A stretch of DNA of 5,102 bases. It comes from Patescibacteria group bacterium. GTDB lineage: Bacteria; Patescibacteriota; Minisyncoccia; Phycocordibacterales; JAGLOS01. The stretch covers positions 1 through 5,102 of the forward strand of contig JAHIYV010000143.1 in assembly GCA_018814635.1 (NCBI GenBank), written 5' to 3'. The position numbers were made by a program, and so were the translations under genes. Of the stretch, positions 1 through 5,083 are shown piece after piece (the first letter of the stretch is position 1; every line of letters begins with the position of its first letter). The notes beneath the pieces were generated by a model, which saw nothing but the letters and a program-made list of their open reading frames with translations, searched no databases and was not told where the DNA came from.

Positions 1-441
1 CAATTCGTCAAAATAATCTTTACCGAAAACCCGATTGCCCTGCTTAAGCCGTTCATCATCCAGAACAAATCCTTTGATGATGAATTCTTTCAGAGTTTTA
101 GTAGCCCAGACACGAAACTGAGTAGCCTGGTAGGAATTGACGCGGTAGCCGACTGAGATGATAGCGTCGAGATTGTAGAATTGTGTTTTATATTTTTTGC
201 CGTCATTGGCAGTATGTTCCAAAATGGAACTAACTGAATTTTCAACTAACTCTCCTGAGTCAAAGATGTTTTTCAAATGTTTTGTAACAGCAGGGCGTTG
301 AACACCAAAAAGCTCGCCCATGGCTTTCTGCGTAAGCCAGACGGTTTGATCTTTAAGGAAAACTTCCACATTTACTTTGCCATCGCTTCCGGTGTAGAGA
401 AGAAAATTTGATTGTTTATCTGTGAGATTATTTTTATTCAT
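1..441 (-). CDS. rhuM: RhuM-family protein, N-terminal 147 residues (C-terminus beyond window edge)
   Basis: Reverse-strand reading from the ATG at 441 stays open for 147 codons to the window edge, so the gene is partial at its 3' end; family members are usually a little over 300 residues. Seen directly: an opening LLYTGSDGKVNVEV (residues 14-27), a helix-turn-helix-like stretch VWLTQKAMGELFGV (34-47) followed by VTKHLKNIFDSGEL, then the family hallmark FYNLDAIISVGYRV (88-101) and QFRVWAT (108-114). These match the RhuM family (COG3943), named after a gene on Salmonella pathogenicity island 3. Its biochemical role is unknown; members are often found beside restriction-modification and other defence genes, and the N-terminal half looks DNA-binding (inference). 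The start is chosen because the conserved N-terminus begins just after it and AAGGGTG lies 11 nt upstream. The gene follows gajB on the same strand but is now separated from it by a 240-bp inserted element; without that element the gap would be 29 nt. Confidence 0.9.
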   Translation of the reverse strand, partial: MNKNNLTDKQSNFLLYTGSDGKVNVEVFLKDQTVWLTQKAMGELFGVQRPAVTKHLKNIFDSGELVENSVSSILEHTANDGKKYKTQFYNLDAIISVGYRVNSYQATQFRVWATKTLKEFIIKGFVLDDERLKQGNRVFGKDYFDEL

Positions 442-442
442 G

Positions 443-450
443 ATGATTTC
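443..450. repeat. Left copy of 8-bp target-site duplication
   Basis: ATGATTTC directly abuts the first base of the left terminal inverted repeat and is identical to 691-698, which directly abuts the last base of the right repeat. An exact 8-bp direct repeat placed precisely at both ends of an inverted-repeat element is the mark of transposition. It ends 1 nt from the rhuM start codon. Confidence 0.85.
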
Positions 451-465
451 GGCACCCTTCAGAAA
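451..465 (+). repeat. Left terminal inverted repeat of the element
   Basis: GGCACCCTTCAGAAA pairs with the reverse complement of 676-690 (GGCATCCTTCAAAAA) at 13 of 15 positions. On the minus strand it provides the AAGGGTG now lying upstream of rhuM. Confidence 0.8.
453..459 (-). promoter_or_regulatory. Present-day ribosome binding site of rhuM, supplied by the inserted element
   Basis: On the minus strand AAGGGTG lies 11 nt before the rhuM ATG. It falls entirely inside the left terminal inverted repeat of the inserted element, so the current site is not the ancestral one. The spacing is slightly long and the match to the consensus only fair, so translation may be weaker than before the insertion. 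Confidence 0.45.
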
Positions 466-522
466 AGCTAAAAAGTAGTTAACAGTTTGGAAAACATAGA
501 AGGTGTTAAAAAATACAATTTT

Positions 523-617
523 ATCACGAAATCTCGAAAAGGACGAAAACTCGAAACCTTCTAAAACTAAAGAAGTTATAAATTTTCGGGCTTTCTAAGC
601 TTTCGAGTTTTCGTGAT
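523..617. repeat. 17-bp repeat units forming a long internal hairpin in the element
   Basis: Two tandem 17-mers on the left, ATCACGAAATCTCGAAA (523-539) and AGGACGAAAACTCGAAA (540-556), agree at 14 of 17 positions. Two inverted units lie on the right: 601-617 is the reverse complement of the first with one mismatch, and 584-600 is a more degenerate copy (10 of 17). The 13-mer CGAAAACTCGAAA at 544-556 is an exact inverted match to 601-613. The result is an imperfect stem of about 34 bp around a 27-nt loop (557-583), which could form a cruciform or a transcript hairpin. Confidence 0.75.
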
Positions 618-661
618 GAATTTTTGAGTTTTACTCAACCTTTTCGAATGACAAATGTTTA

Positions 662-672
662 AAACTGTTAAC
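662..672 (-). repeat. Subterminal inverted repeat, pairs with 478-488
   Basis: AAACTGTTAAC here is the exact reverse complement of GTTAACAGTTT at 478-488. The pair is nested between the terminal repeats and the internal hairpin, and is slightly off-centre (18 bp from the right end, 27 bp from the left). Confidence 0.7.
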
Positions 673-675
673 TGG

Positions 676-690
676 TTTTTGAAGGATGCC
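676..690 (-). repeat. Right terminal inverted repeat of the element
   Basis: Read on the minus strand this is GGCATCCTTCAAAAA, matching the left end with two mismatches. Its outer G joins the CAT-ending target duplication to create a new ATG on the minus strand. Confidence 0.8.
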
Positions 691-698
691 ATGATTTC
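691..698. repeat. Right copy of 8-bp target-site duplication
   Basis: ATGATTTC begins immediately after the element's last base and is identical to 443-450. Confidence 0.85.
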
Positions 699-705
699 AC
701 CCTCT
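699..705 (-). promoter_or_regulatory. Stranded ancestral ribosome binding site of rhuM
   Basis: The minus strand reads AGAGGGT followed by the duplicated GAAATCAT. With the element and one duplication removed, the reading becomes AGAGGGTGAAATCATC directly before the rhuM ATG, a purine-rich Shine-Dalgarno-like site at normal distance. Today it is about 250 bp from rhuM and instead precedes an ATG created at the insertion junction. Confidence 0.5.
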
Positions 706-718
706 TTCTTTGTTTTAT

Positions 719-2452
719 TTAGAATGTATCGTGGATATTACTCTTCCCAAACCACTTGGTTAAGGTTGCTATAGCCTGATTCGACAGTTTTTGCGTGAAA
801 AGAAGGGCGAGCCGCTTCTTGGGACGGGAGCAGACGACGTAAAATAGATTACGGTTCCGCTCGAAAGCATCTCGTTTGTTTGAAGGAATCGTGCCTTCGG
901 CCCATTCAAGAAACTGATTAAAGTTGTACTGGTTCCATCCCCTTCCGATAATTACCAGCACATTTTCAAATTCGGCACCTTTGACACCGTGCTTGGTTGA
1001 GAAGGGGGTGTGTCCATCAATAAACCGATCTAACGCAATAACCTCTTGATAGTGAATGTCCCTTAGTTTGCGTAATTGCTCGATTGAAGATTGCTCGTCA
1101 GGTTCCAAGTCTTCTACCCGCTGCCCAATTTTTTGTTCTTTTCGTTCGACAGCATCGGGTAATCGGGGTCGTTTCGTGATTCTTAGATGGTCGAGCACCG
1201 CACCGATGGTCTCCATAGAACGCAGTTTGAGTAGCGTATTCATGTCTTCTGCCCAACTCATTTTGTCAGCATATGATTGGATGGCAGGCGTACGTCTGCC
1301 CAGAGCCGCAAACATTTCACCAAACCGCTTATTTTCATAAGCTGTGCAAACAGGTTCAAGCGTATCGACAAGGAAAGCAATGTGAGGATCCTCTTTCTTG
1401 AGAAACGCATCATTGTACTGAAATATATCTACAAAACTGCTGTAGCCCTGTTTTGCCGCGAGAGCCCTATGGGTTAGCATAAGTATTTTCGTCTTATCGG
1501 CCTCAAAACACCAACCCTCAGTAGAAAGGCGTTCTTTGAGTGCATCAAAGTGCTTATCTGCAACATCAGGGGGCAAATCACCTAACCAGTGCTGTCCTGT
1601 AAGCCTTTCACCCGTCCAGCCATTGGTGTGGTAAACGGCCACAAATCCTTCGGCATTCGGGTCTTTCACTTCTTGCGGAAGCTCTATCCGCATACGATTG
1701 AGGACATTTACTATTACAGGGACCGAACGAAAATTTGCTTCCTTACCGATAACCTCAAGGGCTGGGTGTTCAATCTTTCCGCAGCCATCACCGTAAATTT
1801 TCTGCCAATGATCCCCAAAAAAACCTATTAGAGGACCTTCTCCGGTGCTTATGAAGTAAGTTTTCAGGGCATTGGCAAACTCTTTATTGGTGTCCTGATA
1901 TTCGTCGATAAGCAGTATCGGGTAACGAGCGGTGAAGAGATTGCGAAACTTGGCTTGTTCCATGAGTGCGACGGTAAGAGATAAAATATCATCGTGACCC
2001 AGAAAGATATGTTCTTCTTTTATTGTCCGATAACCAAGGTCGTAATCGATTTTTTGTGTGCCGATTCCTCCCGCCTCCGATAGCTTTTCTGTCCACTGGG
2101 AGAGTTGAGGAAGCTTTTCTCGCAGATGTGGCTGGAAGTTCTTGATCAGCGACCAGCAGAAGGCATGTATGGTGGAGGACAGGATTGCCGGATGCCCGTC
2201 TGTACGTGATTTAATTTCGTCGGTGGCAACATTAGTATAAGTAATACAGGCGACTTGCTGATGCCGCCGAAGTAAGAGGTCCCCTTGTTTGTCGATTAAA
2301 TACCTAAGAGCTTTGATTAGGGAGTAGGTCTTGCCTGCACCTGCCCCCGCTTCAAGCAGAAAGCTTTTGCGTTGTTCAATACAGTTATAGACAGAGGCAA
2401 GGGCTTTTTCTGCGGCCTGTTCCGCCGGGTTCATTGAAGTGGCTTCAATCAT
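719..2452 (-). CDS. gajB: GajB-like UvrD/Rep-family helicase of a Gabija anti-phage system
   Basis: A 577-residue superfamily 1A helicase. Motifs in order: Walker A GAGAGKT (36-42); motif Ia TYTNVATDEIKSR (71-83); STIHAFC (93-99); Walker B/motif II LLIDEYQDT (180-188); motif III GFFGDHWQKIY (210-220); FRSVPVIVNVLN (241-252); motif V STKHGVKGAEFENVLVI (485-501); motif VI NLFYVVCSRPKKRL (535-548). All core ATPase motifs are present, so it should be active. In characterised Gabija systems GajB is activated by DNA ends, hydrolyses (d)NTPs and assembles with GajA; the adjacent OLD nuclease gives this assignment over a housekeeping UvrD, PcrA or Rep, which are longer. It is somewhat longer than the roughly 500-residue Bacillus cereus GajB, with the extra length mostly between motifs IV and V. 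The ATG at 2452 is preferred over Met7 because a near-perfect ribosome site lies 6 nt upstream. It starts 10 nt after the gajA stop. No clear terminator follows; downstream are the stranded rhuM ribosome site and the inserted element. Confidence 0.92.
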   Translation of the reverse strand: MIEATSMNPAEQAAEKALASVYNCIEQRKSFLLEAGAGAGKTYSLIKALRYLIDKQGDLLLRRHQQVACITYTNVATDEIKSRTDGHPAILSSTIHAFCWSLIKNFQPHLREKLPQLSQWTEKLSEAGGIGTQKIDYDLGYRTIKEEHIFLGHDDILSLTVALMEQAKFRNLFTARYPILLIDEYQDTNKEFANALKTYFISTGEGPLIGFFGDHWQKIYGDGCGKIEHPALEVIGKEANFRSVPVIVNVLNRMRIELPQEVKDPNAEGFVAVYHTNGWTGERLTGQHWLGDLPPDVADKHFDALKERLSTEGWCFEADKTKILMLTHRALAAKQGYSSFVDIFQYNDAFLKKEDPHIAFLVDTLEPVCTAYENKRFGEMFAALGRRTPAIQSYADKMSWAEDMNTLLKLRSMETIGAVLDHLRITKRPRLPDAVERKEQKIGQRVEDLEPDEQSSIEQLRKLRDIHYQEVIALDRFIDGHTPFSTKHGVKGAEFENVLVIIGRGWNQYNFNQFLEWAEGTIPSNKRDAFERNRNLFYVVCSRPKKRLALLFTQKLSNQAIATLTKWFGKSNIHDTF

Positions 2453-2455
2453 GTG

Positions 2456-2464
2456 TCACCTCCT
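2456..2464 (-). promoter_or_regulatory. Strong ribosome binding site of gajB overlapping the gajA stop
   Basis: The minus strand reads TAGGAGGTGACACATG: the gajA stop TAG supplies the first bases of AGGAGGTGA, an extended match to the 16S anti-Shine-Dalgarno. The core AGGAGG ends 6 nt before the gajB ATG. The overlap supports translational coupling and settles the gajB start. Confidence 0.85.
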
Positions 2465-4532
2465 ACGCAGAAGTTATCTCTGCTTCTTTGGGGGCGTTAT
2501 CAGAGGTGTCCGATAGACTGGTAGCCGGGTGTTTCGGATTCTCTGCTAACCAAATCAGTCCTTCTTTAATGTAGCGGGGCACAGCCCATTCGGTTTTTTC
2601 TATCGCATATTTCAGCGCAAATTCCGACTTCTTCATATCCTTGGCCTCGGTCGAAACTTCTTCCTCATCCCTTTCTGCGGAGTCATCTGTTAATTCGAAT
2701 AGATCCGGGTTTGCCAAGATGAAAGCTTCTTCAAGACTACGCCCACACGGATTGCCGTTCGCTTCTGGAACTTGATAAGCGAGGCGGATGATACCTTTGG
2801 TTTTTTCTTCGGTAGACTTATTGATAATGTCGTCAGGCGTAATTTTCTTGTCTTGAAACCAATCCTTAATACAAGCATTACTTGTCCGGGAGCCTTCTGA
2901 CACCTCGCAAGATACAAATCGATTATTTTCGTTTTTTTTCACCGAGTCCAAATCTGTAATGATCAGAGTTCGTAACTCCAAGAAGTTAAACAAATTGAGA
3001 AATTTATGCGCATACGCACCACCTACCTCCACAACGGAAACATATTGGCTGGACAAGTGGGGACCATTGGGTGTTTCTGCGTCTACTTTTTCGATCATTT
3101 TCGGCAGCAGCAGTCGCTCTGTCGTGCCCTCGATCAGTATGGCTTTGTCGGCAAACAATAGGTCGCAGCGTGTCAAGGTCATATACTTATGCAGGAACTT
3201 TTGATCTTCCGGCGGCGTGCCACCGAGATCCTCTCGTAGGCCCTTTATCTGTGTAGAGCGGACATTGCCTGCGTGCTCATCTGAGGTGGCGAGGAAATAC
3301 CGCATGGATTCGAAAGTAGCTTTGTTTGCCAAATGAGAGGAATGAGTGGTAACGACGAATTGCACTGGCCATGGGAGACCCTTATTAAATGTATGGGCAA
3401 AGACATCGGCAATAGCACTGAGCTTACCAATAAAGACCTCCTGCATTTGTGGGTGCATATGTACTTCTGGTTCTTCAATGAATATAAGATGGATGCCCGC
3501 TTCCGCTTCTTTTGCTATAAAGGATTTGAAAAAATCCAGGAGCTTAAGCAGGATGAAAATAAGATTGCGTACGCCCAGACCATTGTATGATTCGGGAAGA
3601 TTAATCCCGTTGACTCCGGTATAATAAACTTTGGTGTGGTCTTTCAGAAGACGCTCCACATCCAGCGTCGTTTCGGTGAGCAGGCGAGGATCACTCAGTC
3701 CGGGATAACCAAACAGTGAAAACGCTGGAAGGAGACCTACCAATTGCTTATTGAAACTATCATCGATATCACCTTGTATATCTTTAACTGCCTCCCCTAT
3801 CTTTTGAGCAATGTCACGATCTTTTGGGTCTGCCGAATCGGACATGGCAGTTTTGAAAAGGGATTCGAGTATCTTGCCCAAGAGATTTATGTCTTTATGC
3901 GTTGTATCATCTATCCCGCGTTGAGCATTTATGAACCCGCTTTGCAACAGGGCTCGGAGTTGTGACCATTCCATATTTTTCTGGTTTGTTGAGTCATTGG
4001 GGTCCATCGCAAGCACATCAGATGTGTAGCACTTTTTGACACGCTCTTTTATTGCCCGAAAGAAGGTTGTTCTCTGCGGGCTATCATCGGCTTTTGGGTC
4101 GTAGCTAAAATCCTTAAAAAACGCATCAATCTCACCATTTTTCAATTGATAGCGAATGACAATAAATGTTTCTGTACAGTCCGGGTTCAAATCGATGATG
4201 AAATCTCCGAGCGGACCAAGGCTGGAAGCGTTTTTCTCATAATCTACAATCAGCTTGACCTCGATGATTGGAAGAGCCTTTCGAATCTCGTTTTCCTCGC
4301 GACCTTGGTGTTTGAGGAGAAAAGCCTTCCAGAAGTCTTCATGCACTGAAAGAGAGAAGTCCTCCAACTGAAAGGTGGGCAAGTTTTCCTTCAACAAGCG
4401 TCGGAACAATTCAGTTATCGAAGTCTTGCCGCTGTTGTTTCGCCCAACAATTACCGTCGTTCGCTTTTCGAGGGAAAGATCGACCTCTTTAAGCAAACGG
4501 AAGTTCTTGATTTCGATCTTGTGAATGTGCAT
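2463..4532 (-). CDS. gajA: GajA-like OLD-family ATPase/TOPRIM endonuclease of a Gabija anti-phage system
   Basis: A 689-residue class 2 OLD (overcoming lysogenization defect) nuclease. The ABC-type ATPase part shows Walker A GRNNSGKT (30-37), a Q-loop FQLEDF (54-59), an ABC-like signature YNGLGVRNLIF (316-326), Walker B LIFIEEPEVHMHP (349-361) and the H-loop TTHSSHLA (395-402). The TOPRIM nuclease part shows ILIEGTTERLLLP (465-477; Glu468 and Glu472 as likely metal ligands), VEVGGAYAHKF (501-511), LIITDLDS (523-530; Asp527 and Asp529), and GRSLEEAF (597-604), then KKSEFALKYA (634-643), which may hold the conserved C-terminal catalytic lysine. In known Gabija systems GajA nicks DNA, is held inactive by cellular nucleotides, and forms a large complex with GajB. 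It is about 110 residues longer than the 578-residue B. cereus GajA; the surplus appears spread between residues about 60-300 and an acidic stretch near 613-632 plus tail. The ATG at 4532 has AGGGAG 7 nt upstream, and the N-terminus IHKIEIKNFRLL is typical. A UvrD-type helicase immediately downstream is the defining context of class 2 OLD genes. Confidence 0.92.
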   Translation of the reverse strand: MHIHKIEIKNFRLLKEVDLSLEKRTTVIVGRNNSGKTSITELFRRLLKENLPTFQLEDFSLSVHEDFWKAFLLKHQGREENEIRKALPIIEVKLIVDYEKNASSLGPLGDFIIDLNPDCTETFIVIRYQLKNGEIDAFFKDFSYDPKADDSPQRTTFFRAIKERVKKCYTSDVLAMDPNDSTNQKNMEWSQLRALLQSGFINAQRGIDDTTHKDINLLGKILESLFKTAMSDSADPKDRDIAQKIGEAVKDIQGDIDDSFNKQLVGLLPAFSLFGYPGLSDPRLLTETTLDVERLLKDHTKVYYTGVNGINLPESYNGLGVRNLIFILLKLLDFFKSFIAKEAEAGIHLIFIEEPEVHMHPQMQEVFIGKLSAIADVFAHTFNKGLPWPVQFVVTTHSSHLANKATFESMRYFLATSDEHAGNVRSTQIKGLREDLGGTPPEDQKFLHKYMTLTRCDLLFADKAILIEGTTERLLLPKMIEKVDAETPNGPHLSSQYVSVVEVGGAYAHKFLNLFNFLELRTLIITDLDSVKKNENNRFVSCEVSEGSRTSNACIKDWFQDKKITPDDIINKSTEEKTKGIIRLAYQVPEANGNPCGRSLEEAFILANPDLFELTDDSAERDEEEVSTEAKDMKKSEFALKYAIEKTEWAVPRYIKEGLIWLAENPKHPATSLSDTSDNAPKEAEITSA

Positions 4533-4539
4533 GGCTCAA

Positions 4540-4545
4540 CTCCCT
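4540..4545 (-). promoter_or_regulatory. Ribosome binding site of gajA
   Basis: AGGGAG on the minus strand, 7 nt before the ATG at 4532, lies within the 21-nt gap after the phosphatase stop codon. It supports the chosen start and translation from a shared transcript. Confidence 0.7.
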
Positions 4546-4553
4546 ATTTTCAA

Positions 4554-4994
4554 CTAACACAGAATATAACCTCTCCCCGCGTATTTACTCCAATTTGACT
4601 GGATAAAGTTGCGTATGCCATTCTTTGGATTATATGCAGGGTAAATAAGCCGATATGATTGTTCCGCCTCAACAAAGGAACCTATAAGTATCAACGACTT
4701 AGAAGCCAAGTATAATAATCCAATAGATGGGGAGCGGCTTTCGCCGAGGTTGCAATGAACTAAACATTTTTTATTCGTCTGCAATGCCGCATCGATAAAC
4801 TTCAAGGATTCATTAATAATGACCTCAGAGATATATGACGGATCATCGACATCCACAATATTCAGAAACAACTTATTATTTCTTATTGCATAGAGATATT
4901 CGGGGTGGTTTTTAGGTGCCCCTCTTCCCGTATAACCAAGCAAAGCTTTGTGGTACGGTTCCTTACACTCGATGTTCAAGTTTTTCCTTAACAC
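4554..4994 (-). CDS. Dual-specificity (tyrosine-type) phosphatase, first gene of the Gabija operon
   Basis: A 146-residue cysteine phosphatase, counted from a GTG. The catalytic P-loop is intact: LVHCNLGESRSPS (78-90), with nucleophile Cys81 and Arg87 in the CX5R arrangement and the Ser after Arg usual for dual-specificity enzymes. The acidic loop LNIVDVDDPSY (44-54) lies about 30 residues before the cysteine, where the general acid belongs (Asp50 or Asp51). YPAYNPKNGIRNFIQ (118-132) corresponds to the late NPNxGF-type helix of the fold. No signal peptide or membrane segment is seen, so it should be cytoplasmic. The substrate is unknown: a phosphoprotein, a nucleotide or an RNA end are all possible. 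It ends 21 nt before gajA on the same strand, which suggests co-transcription and a role linked to the defence module (inference). The start is uncertain: the only standard in-frame start is this GTG, which has no good ribosome site, whereas AAAGGAG at 5040-5046 would serve a non-standard ATT at 5033, adding 13 residues. Confidence 0.82.
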   Translation of the reverse strand: MLRKNLNIECKEPYHKALLGYTGRGAPKNHPEYLYAIRNNKLFLNIVDVDDPSYISEVIINESLKFIDAALQTNKKCLVHCNLGESRSPSIGLLYLASKSLILIGSFVEAEQSYRLIYPAYNPKNGIRNFIQSNWSKYAGRGYILC

Positions 4995-5030
4995 ATTGAT
5001 TTTATTAGAGTTAAGGAAGGAGTGTGTTAA
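4984..5030 (-). promoter_or_regulatory. Possible alternative hairpins around the phosphatase start
   Basis: Two overlapping 8-bp inverted repeats share the segment just at the GTG. TTAACACA/TGTGTTAA (5030-5023 with 4995-4988) would bury the GTG in a stem. TTCCTTAA/TTAAGGAA (5018-5011 with 4991-4984) would leave it in a 19-nt loop. The two cannot form together. This could tune translation of the phosphatase, but the stems are short and AT-rich, so chance is not excluded. Confidence 0.3.
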
Positions 5031-5039
5031 AATTGCTAT

Positions 5040-5046
5040 CTCCTTT
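5040..5046 (-). promoter_or_regulatory. Shine-Dalgarno sequence upstream of the phosphatase with no standard start codon at normal distance
   Basis: AAAGGAG is a good ribosome site on the minus strand. Six nt downstream, in the phosphatase frame, is ATT (5033-5031), and that frame is open from the TAA at 5048-5046 onward. The first standard start in frame is the GTG at 4994, 45 nt beyond. Either ATT is used or the ribosome site serves something else. Confidence 0.4.
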
Positions 5047-5083
5047 TATATCAAGGGGTTAGCACAACCAATACCCAAAAAAC
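5047..5083 (-). promoter_or_regulatory. Weak candidate promoter for the operon
   Basis: On the minus strand a TATAAA hexamer (5052-5047) is preceded 15 bp upstream by TTGGTT, with further TTG-containing hexamers nearby. Matches are partial and the spacing is not optimal. If used, transcription would begin close to the AAAGGAG, giving a leader of about 45 nt to the GTG. The true promoter may lie beyond the window edge. Confidence 0.2.

Larger units (their letters stand above)
451..690. mobile_element. MITE-like non-autonomous insertion element, 240 bp
   Basis: The element is visibly AT-rich and has no credible coding capacity. Its ends form terminal inverted repeats starting GGCAYCCTTCA (451-465 against 676-690, 13 of 15 positions identical). 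It is bounded by an exact 8-bp duplication, ATGATTTC. Inside, GTTAACAGTTT at 478-488 is the exact reverse complement of 662-672, and a long imperfect stem joins 523-556 to 584-617, so almost the whole element is one degenerate palindrome centred near 570. It carries no transposase, so it must have been moved in trans. Insertion sequence families that make 8-bp duplications and have ends starting GG (for example ISL3 and IS1595) are candidate parents, but the parent cannot be named from this window. It sits between gajB and rhuM. Confidence 0.82.
576..692 (-). other. 38-codon open frame created by the insertion (probably not a functional gene)
   Basis: An ATG formed across the junction of the target duplication and the element opens a frame of 38 codons (MASFKNQLTV... 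ending RKPENL) that stops at TAA inside the element. It sits a few bases downstream of the stranded rhuM ribosome binding site, so it may well be translated. The product is short, basic and Lys/Arg/Thr-rich and is encoded by hairpin-repeat DNA; no family is recognised. The most likely reading is a by-product of transposition. Confidence 0.2.

Noticed and set aside
624..638. Perfect 6-bp hairpin TTGAGT-TTT-ACTCAA as a terminator after gajB
   Set aside because: The stem is AT-rich and is not followed by a T-run on the minus strand. On the plus strand only CCTTTT follows, and there is no plus-strand gene to terminate.
1056..1831. Several plus-strand open frames opposite gajB (around 1056-1340, 1277-1477 and 1589-1831)
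   Set aside because: They lie antisense to a gene with all helicase motifs, have low-complexity or unrecognisable translations, and form no ordered set with ribosome sites.
719..2452. gajB as a housekeeping UvrD, PcrA or Rep helicase
   Set aside because: It is much shorter than those proteins and is translationally coupled to an OLD nuclease, the defining Gabija arrangement.
2434..2452. Start of gajB at the internal ATG (Met7)
   Set aside because: The upstream ATG has a near-perfect AGGAGGTGA at 6 nt spacing; Met7 has no comparable site.
2690..4349. Open frames on both strands overlapping gajA (for example 2959-3204, 3333-3624, 3744-3965, 4146-4349, and minus-strand 2690-2917 and 3245-3478)
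   Set aside because: All are shadows of the gajA frame, which carries the complete ATPase and TOPRIM motif set; none has a recognisable domain.
2463..4532. The OLD-type protein as the ATPase of Septu or PARIS, or a stand-alone class 1 OLD
   Set aside because: The ATPase and TOPRIM parts are in one protein (unlike Septu PtuA or PARIS AriA, whose partner is an HNH or separate TOPRIM protein), and a UvrD-type helicase follows immediately.
4990..4996. ATG at 4996 as the phosphatase start
   Set aside because: It reads ATG TGT TAA and stops after two codons; it is out of frame with the phosphatase.
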